64,000 nucleotides of DNA from Gammaproteobacteria bacterium UBA6724 (GTDB taxonomy: Bacteria > Pseudomonadota > Gammaproteobacteria > Pseudomonadales > Azotimanducaceae), in NCBI GenBank assembly GCA_002454165.1, contig DKIG01000014.1, positions 43,520 to 107,519 on the forward strand. Direction: 5' to 3'. The notes under the pieces were generated by a model, which saw nothing but the letters and a program-made list of their open reading frames with translations, had not been told where the DNA came from and ran no database searches. Shown here piece by piece: positions 56,281-63,781 of this stretch; positions within the stretch are counted from its first letter, which is position 1; every line of letters begins with the position of its first letter. A program made the position numbers and the translations under genes.

Positions 56281-57592
56281 CCTTGCCTCGCTGTGATGCC
56301 CGGAGAGCGGTCCTTAGATCTGCCAGCAAATCTTCCGCGTCTTCCAAACCCACGGAGAGCCGCACCAGCCCCTCTTTGATCCCAGCGGCTTCCAGAGCAT
56401 CGGCGTCCATCCTGTGATGGGTAGTGCTTGCCGGGTGTATCACCAGGGATTTCGCATCGCCGACATTCGCCAGATGAGAGAAGATGCGCAGGTTTTCGAT
56501 AAACTTGATGCCCGCCTCGCGACCACCCTTGATATTAAAACTGAATACCGCACCACTGCCGCGGGGCATGAGGTCCCGGGCAAGTTCATGGTCAGGATGC
56601 TCGGGCAGGTGGGGATGGTTCACGCTTTCAACCTCCTCCTGCTGGCTGAGGAATTCAACCAGGCTTCTGGTGTTCTCCATGTGTCGCTGCATTCTCAGAG
56701 ACAGGGTTTCCATGCCTTGAAGAACATAAAATGCCGTCGTGGGACTCATGCAGGCACCGAAGTCACGCAGCCCTTCCTTCCTCGCCCGGGTAATAAATGC
56801 CGCGGGCCCAAACTCCTCGGCAAAATTCAACTGATGAAACCCGGCATAGGGTGTCGTCAGGGTGGGGAATTTGCCCGATGCCTCCCAGTCAAAAGTTCCA
56901 CCGTCAACCAGGAGTCCACCTATGACAACACCGTGCCCGGACAAAAACTTGGTAGCCGAATGGATGACGATATCCGCCCCCTGCTCAATGGGGCGACACA
57001 AATAGGGGGTGGCGAAGGTAGCGTCCACCAGCAGGGGTAGCCCCGATTCATGGGCAAGGCTGGCGACCGCGGGGGTATTGAGGACTTCCATGCCGGGGTT
57101 GCCAATGACTTCACCGAATATCAAGCGGGTATTAGGCTGGATGGCACGGCGGAAGGCTTCCAGGTCCCGGGGATTAACAAAACTGGTCTCAATACCAAAG
57201 CGGCGCAATGTATAGTCCAGCAGGTTATGGGTGCCGCCGTAGATACTTCTGGAAGCGACAATATGCTCGCCTGCGCCGAGCAGGGTGGCTACCGCAAGGT
57301 GCATCGCCGCCTGACCACTCGCCGTGGCAATCGCCCCTATGCCCTTGTCCAGAATGGCAATCCGCTCCTCAAGCACGGCGTTAGTTGGATTGGACAGGCG
57401 TGAATAAACATGCCCGGCGCGGTCAATATTGAACAAACCAACAGCATCATCCGTGTCTCTGAAGACAAAAGATGCTGATTGATAGATGGGCGTCGCCCTG
57501 GCACCCGTGGCAGGGTCAGGCTTTTGACCCGCGTGCAGAGCAAGAGTGTCAAAGCCAAGAGTGCCATGTGTGGAAGCGGAATCCTTCGCCAT
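56270..57592 (-). CDS. metY: O-acetylhomoserine (homocysteine-forming) sulfhydrylase
   Basis: Gamma-elimination/replacement PLP enzyme that makes homocysteine from acetyl- or succinyl-homoserine and sulfide. Motifs: LGFDTLALHAGQKPDPATGA, YSRLSNPTNAVLEERIAIL, SGQAAMHLAVATLLGAG, the PLP lysine in VIHSATKFLSGHGVVIG, and NVGDAKSLVIHPASTTH. 440 residues. The frame extends to 57727, but the ATG at 57592 with GGAGG is the true start. The long active-site signature fits MetY better than MetZ, but the acyl donor is not certain. Confidence 0.93.
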   Translation of the reverse strand: MAKDSASTHGTLGFDTLALHAGQKPDPATGARATPIYQSASFVFRDTDDAVGLFNIDRAGHVYSRLSNPTNAVLEERIAILDKGIGAIATASGQAAMHLAVATLLGAGEHIVASRSIYGGTHNLLDYTLRRFGIETSFVNPRDLEAFRRAIQPNTRLIFGEVIGNPGMEVLNTPAVASLAHESGLPLLVDATFATPYLCRPIEQGADIVIHSATKFLSGHGVVIGGLLVDGGTFDWEASGKFPTLTTPYAGFHQLNFAEEFGPAAFITRARKEGLRDFGACMSPTTAFYVLQGMETLSLRMQRHMENTRSLVEFLSQQEEVESVNHPHLPEHPDHELARDLMPRGSGAVFSFNIKGGREAGIKFIENLRIFSHLANVGDAKSLVIHPASTTHHRMDADALEAAGIKEGLVRLSVGLEDAEDLLADLRTALRASQRGKDVS

Positions 57593-57809
57593 CAATACCT
57601 CCGGGTTAGTCGGGTCGGACGAATCTCTAATGAAGTGCATCAGATTGGACGCATGTCTAATACTATGCAAAGTCGTCGGCAAGAGACAACACCTTCTGAC
57701 ACCAGACCATTTGATATTGCCCCGCACCTTGCCCTTCCCGCCCGCTGCAACATTCCTTCTCGTCCCCTGAGCGATAATCTGGTGCCAGCGCGGTGCTGGC
57801 GAAGGCGGG

Positions 57810-59384
57810 ATGAAGAAACAGGCAAGAAGATGTAATTCACATTATAATAAGGATTTCCGTTGTCTAGGCAGAACCGGATTGCAACAACGAAACTTTCAAC
57901 AACATTACCTGCAACACCAGCGCAGGCAGATTGCGGACATGGCGCGAGGCGCGCCAGAACTGCCGGGTCGGTATGACGAATTGCTGGGCGCAAATGGCCG
58001 CACAAGGGCCGGGCAGGGAGCACTTGCCAGTTTTCTCAGACGCATAAGCCTGCATGATCTGAACCAGCGGAAACACGATGCCGAGTTGGCAATAAGGTCA
58101 ATGGGCATCACATTTACCGTTTACAACGAGGGCGAAAACATTGATCGAGAATGGCCCTTTGACATACTCCCCCGCGTCATTATGAAACCGGAATGGGACC
58201 GGATTGAAGCCGGTCTCATTCAGCGTCTCAGAGCACTCAATCTATTTATCAACGACGTTTACAACGACCAAAAAATTATCAAGGACCGGGTCCTGCCCAG
58301 GGATCTGCTCGCCTCTTCCAAGAACTATCGGGCAATCTGCCGTGGCGTCCAGCCCAAATTCAATGTCTGGGCGCATATCTGTGGCTCCGACCTGGTGCGG
58401 GATGCGGACGGCACCATGTATGTCCTGGAAGATAATCTGCGGATACCTTCGGGCGTTTCCTACATGCTGGAGAATCGCAACATCAGCAAGCAGGTGCTAC
58501 CGGAGTTGTTTGCGAAGTACAACATCCTGCCGCTGGACAATTATCCGTCAAAACTGCTGGGCACTTTAAAGTCAATATCAAGACACACAAGCCGTTACCC
58601 AGAGGTCGTGGTGCTGACCCCAGGCATCTATAATTCTGCCTACTTTGAACATGCTTTTCTGGCGCAAAGAATGGGCGCGGAACTGGTTGAGGGGACTGAT
58701 CTTATCGTCGGCAAGGATGACCGGGTGTACATGAAAACGATAAATGGTCTCTCCCGGGTGGATGTGATTTATCGCCGGGTTGACGACCTGTTTCTGGATC
58801 CGGAAGTGTTCAACGCCCATTCCTGTCTCGGTGTCAAGGGTCTGATGCGGGCATGGAAGAAGGGTCATGTTGCCATCGCCAATGCGCCCGGGGCGGGAGT
58901 GGCTGACGACAAGGTCATCTATACCTATGTCCCGGATATGATCCGTTACTATCTGTCCGAGGCGCCCATACTGCCGAATGTACCCAGTTACAGGTGCGCA
59001 GAGAAATTGCAGCGGGATCATGTGTTGCAGCATCTGGAGTCTCTGGTCGTCAAACCAGCGAATGAATCTGGTGGCTATGGCTTGTATATTGGTCCCATGG
59101 AAAGCAAGCGAAGAACCGAGAAATTCAAGCGGTTAATAAAAGCCCATCCGAGAGACTATATCGCGCAACCGATTATCCAACTCTCAACCGTGCCGACCCT
59201 ATGCGACGGCGGAATTGAACCTCGCCATGTGGATCTCAGACCCTTCATCCTCCAGGGCAAGCAAAGCTATGTCACCGCCGGGGGGTTGACGCGAGTCGCC
59301 CTGGTGAAGGGCTCTCTTGTAGTCAACTCCTCCCAGGGAGGGGGTAGCAAGGACACCTGGATCCTAGGCAAGCAAGGCAGGTAG
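57810..59384 (+). CDS. Circularly permuted ATP-grasp type 2 family protein
   Basis: 524-residue ATP-grasp-fold protein of COG2308 type. Motifs: FTVYNEGENIDREWPFDILP, DVYNDQKIIKDRVLPRDLL, YVLEDNLRIPSGVSYMLENR, HCLG-like NAHSCLGVKGLMRAWKKG and a Gly-rich end (NSSQGGGSKDTW). In the family it accompanies an alpha-E protein, as here. Its reaction is unknown (peptide-bond or amide ligation is suspected). The start is uncertain: the ATG at 57810 is used, and a second in-frame ATG at 57939 would remove the basic N-terminus. Confidence 0.85.
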   Translation: MKKQARRCNSHYNKDFRCLGRTGLQQRNFQQHYLQHQRRQIADMARGAPELPGRYDELLGANGRTRAGQGALASFLRRISLHDLNQRKHDAELAIRSMGITFTVYNEGENIDREWPFDILPRVIMKPEWDRIEAGLIQRLRALNLFINDVYNDQKIIKDRVLPRDLLASSKNYRAICRGVQPKFNVWAHICGSDLVRDADGTMYVLEDNLRIPSGVSYMLENRNISKQVLPELFAKYNILPLDNYPSKLLGTLKSISRHTSRYPEVVVLTPGIYNSAYFEHAFLAQRMGAELVEGTDLIVGKDDRVYMKTINGLSRVDVIYRRVDDLFLDPEVFNAHSCLGVKGLMRAWKKGHVAIANAPGAGVADDKVIYTYVPDMIRYYLSEAPILPNVPSYRCAEKLQRDHVLQHLESLVVKPANESGGYGLYIGPMESKRRTEKFKRLIKAHPRDYIAQPIIQLSTVPTLCDGGIEPRHVDLRPFILQGKQSYVTAGGLTRVALVKGSLVVNSSQGGGSKDTWILGKQGR

Positions 59385-59391
59385 CCCAAGG

Positions 59392-60318
59392 ATGCTGTCA
59401 AAAGTAGCGAAGAAGATGTACTGGTTCGGACGCTATACAGAGCGCACCGAGAACATTGCCCGAATGATCAATGTGAATACTCACCTGGCGCTGGACCTCC
59501 CCCGGAGCGACCATATATGGGGCAGTCTGATTAGTATTACTGGACTTGAGGAAGACTTCTTTGACCGGTATAGCATCCAGAATGAGAAGAATGTCCTCAA
59601 ATTCCTGCTGACGCACCATGTCAGCTCACTGCGGAACTGTATCCGACAAGCCCGTGAGAACGCTAGAACGACGCGCGAATTGTTACCGAATGAAGCCTGG
59701 GAGAAGATTAACGACCTACATATCTATCTGGAAAAAAATAGTCACCTGGGCGTCAAGCGAAATGGACGCCATGCGCTACTCAAGACGATCATCAGGAGAT
59801 GCCAGGAATTAACCGGCTATCTCACGGGTTGCATGAGCAATATCGGTGCCTATCACTTCATCAAAATAGGGCGCAATCTGGAACGAGCGGACATGACGAC
59901 TCGCATTTTGGATGTTGGCTGTCTGAACCTACTGAATCCCGACCACCCTGAAATTCAGGAACATGAATACATCTTGTGGATGAATGTTCTTGTTTCCCTT
60001 GCCGCTTATCAGATGTATCGACAGAATGTGATGGAGGGAGTGAACGGCGAAGATGTAGCGGTCTTCCTGTTGAAAAACCAACACTTCCCTCGGGCGGTGT
60101 CTCACTGCCTTGCGGTGGTGATGGATTGTTGCGAAGAGTTGCCTAACAATGTCCGCGCAAAACGTAGCGTCCGACACGGGCAGAGTGCGATCAATGCCTG
60201 CCGTGTCTCCCAACTCCTGGAAGAGTCGCGGTTACACTGGTTTATGGATGAGGTACAACTGGACCTTGCCGATATTCACGCCCAGGTAGCGGCAAGTTGG
60301 TTTGGATATGAAAAATGA
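59392..60318 (+). CDS. Alpha-E domain protein
   Basis: 308-residue helical protein of the alpha-E family: MLSKVAKKMYWFGRYTERTE, NIARMINVNTHLALDLP, LYHFIKIGRNLERADMTTRI-type helix (AYHFIKIGRNLERADMTT) and SHCLAVVMDCCEELPN. It follows the ATP-grasp gene by 7 bp, the standard pairing. The transglutaminase-like third member seen in some genomes is not present. Function unknown; the gene borders the copper-peptide operon but its involvement is not shown. Confidence 0.87.
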   Translation: MLSKVAKKMYWFGRYTERTENIARMINVNTHLALDLPRSDHIWGSLISITGLEEDFFDRYSIQNEKNVLKFLLTHHVSSLRNCIRQARENARTTRELLPNEAWEKINDLHIYLEKNSHLGVKRNGRHALLKTIIRRCQELTGYLTGCMSNIGAYHFIKIGRNLERADMTTRILDVGCLNLLNPDHPEIQEHEYILWMNVLVSLAAYQMYRQNVMEGVNGEDVAVFLLKNQHFPRAVSHCLAVVMDCCEELPNNVRAKRSVRHGQSAINACRVSQLLEESRLHWFMDEVQLDLADIHAQVAASWFGYEK

Positions 60319-60408
60319 CGCCTTGGTGGCGGGACAATAACAATGACCAGACGGGTACATACATTCAGAGCGGTATCTGGTAATCTGGGCGACTGTCACG
60401 AGAGATAC

Positions 60409-60434
60409 GGAACATATAGCCAGAAATCATCGTG
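60409..60434 (+). promoter_or_regulatory. Possible ECF-sigma promoter of the metallophore operon
   Basis: GGAAC at 60409-60413 and CGTG at 60431-60434, 17 bases apart, 38 bp upstream of the precursor start. This arrangement (GGAAC ... CGTx) is that of ECF-type promoters. It is a single short match, so the confidence is low. Confidence 0.35.
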
Positions 60435-60472
60435 AAAGTTACACTAATGACAACAACTTGAGGGATATTCCC

Positions 60473-60952
60473 ATGAAACTAAAAACTTCAAAAAAAACGC
60501 TGTCGCTTGCTATTGGAGCAGCATTCGGTGCCGGGCTTGCATTCTCGCCAGCAGTCATCGCTGATGGCAATCCGTTTGGCGTGAACGAGTTGCCGGGCGG
60601 CTATATGCAGGTTGCCGCCGCCGAAGGCTCCTGCGGTGAAGGCAAGGGTGGCGAAGGCAAAGGCAACGAAGGCTCTTGTGGTGAAGACAAGGCTGAGGCC
60701 GAAGGCTCCTGTGGTGAAGGCAAGTGCGGCGAGGACAAGGCTAAGACCGAAGGCTCCTGTGGTGAAGGCAAGGGTGGCGAAGGCTCTTGCGGCGAAGACA
60801 AGGCTGAGGCCGAAGGCTCTTGCGGTGAAGGCAAGGGCAGCGAAGGCTCTTGCGGCGAAGACAAGGCTGAGGCCGAGGGTGCTTGCGGTGAAGGCAAGGG
60901 CAGCGAAGGCTCTTGCGGTGAAGACAAGGGCGCCAGAGACGAAGATCACTAA
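60473..60952 (+). CDS. hvfA: Secreted Cys-Gly-Glu repeat precursor of a HvfA/bufferin-type metallophore
   Basis: 159-residue ribosomal-peptide precursor. Residues 1-30 are a signal peptide (MKLKTSKKTLSLAIGAAFGA ... AVIA), then a leader-like ELPGGYMQVAAAEG. From residue 51 a repeat region holds ten cysteines, all followed by Gly-Glu: eight EGSCGE, one GKCGE and one GACGE, with EDK or EGKG linkers. In the HvfA/BufA2 families, EGKCG-type motifs are converted by an MNIO enzyme to heterocycles that bind copper. The start is the ATG at 60473 with GAGGGA; a TTG at 60458 is not needed. Most cysteines here sit in EGSCGE, so the modification may differ. The enzymes follow on the same strand. Confidence 0.9.
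   Translation: MKLKTSKKTLSLAIGAAFGAGLAFSPAVIADGNPFGVNELPGGYMQVAAAEGSCGEGKGGEGKGNEGSCGEDKAEAEGSCGEGKCGEDKAKTEGSCGEGKGGEGSCGEDKAEAEGSCGEGKGSEGSCGEDKAEAEGACGEGKGSEGSCGEDKGARDEDH
60778..60903 (+). repeat. Two near-identical 63-bp coding repeats in the precursor
   Basis: 60778-60840 and 60841-60903 differ at very few positions and encode 21-residue units (EGSCGEDKAEAEGxCGEGKGS). The unit is in frame, so copies can be gained or lost without a frameshift. Confidence 0.95.
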
Positions 60953-60967
60953 TCTCGCTGTCCTCTC

Positions 60968-61003
60968 CGGGCGGCTCTGTGCAAAGAGTCGCCCGACTGT
61001 TTT
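60968..61003 (+). terminator. Hairpin between the precursor and the modifying-enzyme genes
   Basis: An 11-bp stem CGGGCGGCTCT / AGAGTCGCCCG (one G-T pair) with a six-base loop, followed by ACTGTTTT. It looks like an intrinsic terminator or attenuator. It would let the precursor message be made in excess over the downstream enzymes. No separate promoter is obvious in the remaining spacer. Confidence 0.7.
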
Positions 61004-61033
61004 CACCCTCGCTCAACAAGACCCGGTTCTTTG

Positions 61034-61861
61034 ATGAAACCCTCCTCACTTGCTCAAAAAAGTGCCGGCATTGGTTTACGGCGTGCCATCACCTCTGAGC
61101 TTGCGACGGCTGTCCCCGCTCAAATTGATTTCCTGGAACTTGCTCCCGAAAACTGGATAGGCCTGGGCGGCAGACTGGGGCGTCAACTCCGGGAAATAGG
61201 CGAACAGGTACCCTTTGTTGCCCACGGTCTATCCCTGTCAATTGGCGGACCTGCTCCCCTGGAGGAAACCCTGGTTGAGGATATTCGCGACTTCATCAAG
61301 ACGCATCATGTGCATATCTATAGCGAACATTTAAGTTACACCAATGACGGTGGCCAGTTATATGACCTGCTACCTCTGCCTTTTACGGTGGAAGCGGTCA
61401 CCTATACCGTCGACCGGGTCAAGAGAGTCCAGGACATTCTGGGACACAGGATGGCTCTGGAAAATGTTTCCTACTATCTGACGCCGAAACGCGACCTGTC
61501 GGAAATTGAGTTTATAACGGCGGTGATCACGGAGGCGGACTGCGACCTGTTGCTGGATGTGAACAATGTCTATGTCAACAGCGTGAATCACGGTTATGAG
61601 CCGATGGACTTTATCGCAGCGATGCCGGCTGAGCGCATTAGTTACCTCCATGTAGCAGGGCATTATGTTGAGCCAGACGGTCTTATCATAGATACCCACG
61701 GCGCTGATGTGATTGACCCGGTATGGAATTTGCTCGGAAAAACCTACGAGATGATCGGACCCAGACCAACGTTGCTTGAGCGCGATTTCAATATACCCGG
61801 GATGGAGCAACTATTGGCAGAAGTCGCCCTCATCAAACAACAACAGGTGCTGAGTGGATGA
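61034..61861 (+). CDS. hvfB: DUF692 multinuclear nonheme-iron oxidase (MNIO), HvfB/BufB type
   Basis: 275-residue TIM-barrel iron oxidase. Metal-ligand and active-site candidates: His64 in AHGLSLSIGG, SEHLSY (Glu98-His99), ALENVSYYLT (Glu143-Asn144), LLLDVNNVYVN (Asp175), LHVAGHYVE (His206/210), DTHGADV (Asp220/His222) and ERDFNIP (Glu249). MNIOs (MbnB, TglH, ChrH, HvfB) oxidise peptide cysteines using a di- or tri-iron site. The ATG at 61034 is used; a TTG precedes it. Its stop overlaps the DUF2063 start by 4 bp, and in the family the DUF2063 protein presents the substrate. Confidence 0.93.
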   Translation: MKPSSLAQKSAGIGLRRAITSELATAVPAQIDFLELAPENWIGLGGRLGRQLREIGEQVPFVAHGLSLSIGGPAPLEETLVEDIRDFIKTHHVHIYSEHLSYTNDGGQLYDLLPLPFTVEAVTYTVDRVKRVQDILGHRMALENVSYYLTPKRDLSEIEFITAVITEADCDLLLDVNNVYVNSVNHGYEPMDFIAAMPAERISYLHVAGHYVEPDGLIIDTHGADVIDPVWNLLGKTYEMIGPRPTLLERDFNIPGMEQLLAEVALIKQQQVLSG

Positions 61862-62607
61862 CTGAGCTTGCCCGGCTACAAAGCAACTTCACCGAATATC
61901 TGCGAGACCCGGTGCATGCGCCCCTCCCGGCGGGTCTTGATAAACGCCGAATGGGTGTTTATTCAGACCTGGTCTTTAATAATCTTTCCGGGCTACTGAA
62001 GGCATTTTTCCCGGTTGTCAAAAGTATTCTGTCCAGTAGCCAGTGGGATAGTCTGGTGCGTGATTATTTTATTTCCCACCAGTCACAAACGCCCTACTTT
62101 CCCAAAATTGCCAAAGAATTCGTTCAATATTTATCGCACCGACAGTTATCACGCCATCTCCCCGGCTTCCTGACCGAACTGATGCATTATGAATGGATGG
62201 AACTGGAGCTTTTTACCCGAGATGCAGAGCTGCCAGATGCTCCGATAAACAGGAGCCAGTTGGGTAGCACACCACTTACGCTGTCACTGCTGGCGGAACC
62301 CCTTGCTTATCACTATCCTGTCCACCGTATTAGAAAGGATTTTCAACCGACGGCGCCAGATGAAGTGCCTGTGCACCTGCTGGTTCTCCGGGACAAGACT
62401 GAATCTGTCAGATTTTTTGAACTGGAGCCCTTATCATTTGAACTCCTGCATGACATGCGGAAGAAGCCGGGACTCATCGTGCTGGATTGGTTTGATGAGA
62501 TTGCTGAACATTTAGAAGTTGAAAATAAATCGCAATTCACTACCAAAGGTATTGCCATGCTGGAGTTATTCAATGAACATCTAGCATTTACCGAGTCTGT
62601 CACCTAA
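61858..62607 (+). CDS. hvfC: DUF2063 substrate-recognition partner, HvfC/BufC type
   Basis: 249 residues. N-terminal helical domain LARLQSNFTEYLRDPVHAPL, with RMGVYSDLVFNNLSGLLKAF, FPVVKSILSSSQWDSLVRDY; C-terminal half carries LMHYEWMELELFTRDAEL and a winged-helix/RRE-like region (PVHRIRKDF, SFELLHDMRKKPG). It is the required companion of MNIO in this class. ATGA overlap with hvfB. Often mis-annotated as DNA-binding. Confidence 0.92.
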   Translation: MTELARLQSNFTEYLRDPVHAPLPAGLDKRRMGVYSDLVFNNLSGLLKAFFPVVKSILSSSQWDSLVRDYFISHQSQTPYFPKIAKEFVQYLSHRQLSRHLPGFLTELMHYEWMELELFTRDAELPDAPINRSQLGSTPLTLSLLAEPLAYHYPVHRIRKDFQPTAPDEVPVHLLVLRDKTESVRFFELEPLSFELLHDMRKKPGLIVLDWFDEIAEHLEVENKSQFTTKGIAMLELFNEHLAFTESVT

Positions 62608-62621
62608 GGAGAATTTCCGAC

Positions 62622-63209
62622 ATGCTTATCTTGCTGAATAAACTGCAAAATATACTGGACCAAACGCGCAAAATGGATTTTCTAGCGCCACTACTGCTAC
62701 GACTCTACCTGGTGCCTATTTTCTTTCAAGCGGGCATTAACAAGGTCAACTCATTTGCGAATACGGTGAGCTGGTTTGAGAGTCTGGGGATGCCTGCCCC
62801 CTGGCTGATGGCGGTACTTGCGACTGCGACCGAACTGGGTGGTGCCATCCTCCTGGCATTTGGTTTCGCTACCCGCTGGATCTCCATCCCCCTGATATTC
62901 ACCATGCTGGTTGCGATCTTTACCGTCCATCTACCTAATGGCTGGCTTGCCATCGCTGGCGGTGGCATCTTCGGCACAGAAAGAACAGCGGGCGCGCTGA
63001 CGCGACTGGACCGTGCCAGGTCTATCCTTCAGGAACACGGGCATTATGATTGGCTAACGGAGAATGGTCCCTTTGTCGTTCTGAACAGTGGTATAGAATT
63101 TGCCGCCACCTATATCTGTATGCTACTGGTATTATTCTTCATCGGCGGTGGCCGCTTTGTGAGCCTTGATTACTGGATCCAGCAGCAGTTCCGTGTCTTG
63201 AAGCCCTAA
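62622..63209 (+). CDS. DoxX family membrane protein of the metallophore operon
   Basis: 195 residues with four hydrophobic helices (PLLLRLYLVPIFFQAGINKV, PWLMAVLATATELGGAILLA, ISIPLIFTMLVAIFTVHL and FAATYICMLLVLFFIGGG), the DoxX pattern. In the HvfABCE/Buf operons a DoxX protein is the fourth member. Strong AAGGAG ribosome site. Inner membrane. Role in export or redox support is unknown. Confidence 0.88.
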   Translation: MLILLNKLQNILDQTRKMDFLAPLLLRLYLVPIFFQAGINKVNSFANTVSWFESLGMPAPWLMAVLATATELGGAILLAFGFATRWISIPLIFTMLVAIFTVHLPNGWLAIAGGGIFGTERTAGALTRLDRARSILQEHGHYDWLTENGPFVVLNSGIEFAATYICMLLVLFFIGGGRFVSLDYWIQQQFRVLKP

Positions 63210-63244
63210 GTAGCCCCAAGTAACCCTAAAGAAATGCCCATCAT

Positions 63245-63293
63245 CCTGCCCCTGTTCAAGCCAGGGGCAGGTGTTTCGCAGGCGGGTTTTTTT
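63245..63293 (+). terminator. Candidate terminator after the metallophore operon
   Basis: A perfect 10-bp GC-rich stem CCTGCCCCTG / CAGGGGCAGG with a seven-base loop (63245-63271), followed 15 bases on by a seven-T run at 63287-63293. The distance to the T-run weakens the call. Confidence 0.5.
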
Positions 63294-63366
63294 GACTAGA
63301 TGTTGATATGTGGTTCCCGTCAAACCCGACGAACAAGAAGACAGGAAAATCCCTAAGACTTAGGCG

Positions 63367-63696
63367 ATGACCTGGGCCCAGAGACTCAAGCCTGTATTCG
63401 CCATTGAAATTGAGAAATGTGAGCAATGTGGTGGACCAGTCTGGATCATTGCGTCAATTGAGGTTCCGAATGTCATAGAGAAAATCCTGAAGCACCTGGA
63501 GCTGGATCAACCCGGTAACATACACAATCGCTCACCTCTTTACAGGTCTGTTCAACCACAGGACAAATCTTTTCTGAATCCAATCACAAGGTCGACCCGG
63601 CGGGGTCGCACTCAGTACTGGTACAGCATTCGGCAGTGCGCTGGCTATATTTTGCTCAACAAGTCGGCAACCTACCGTCATCCTGTCACTGGCTGA
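63367..63696 (+). pseudogene. Fragment of an IS91-type transposase C-terminus
   Basis: About 109 codons starting MTWAQRLKPVFAIEIEKCEQ and continuing with CGGPVWIIASIEVPNVIEKI, the zinc-bearing C-terminal part of IS91/ISCR-type transposases. Only the end of the gene is present: the catalytic Tyr region and the N-terminus are absent, and a TAG lies in frame two codons before the ATG. From about residue 50 the homology is lost. The remainder of the element is not visible upstream. Confidence 0.75.
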
Positions 63697-63781
63697 ACGC
63701 CAGTCCGAAATGGATACTTTTCCTAAAGCACGAAAGGTGGTTTGTTCGTCCTGATCGCACTTTTCGCTACCGCCACAGAAT

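Noticed and set aside
60488..61049. Long open frames opposite and out of frame with the Cys-Gly-Glu repeats
   Set aside because: Repetitive DNA keeps all frames open; only the plus-strand frame has a signal peptide, ribosome site and RiPP context.
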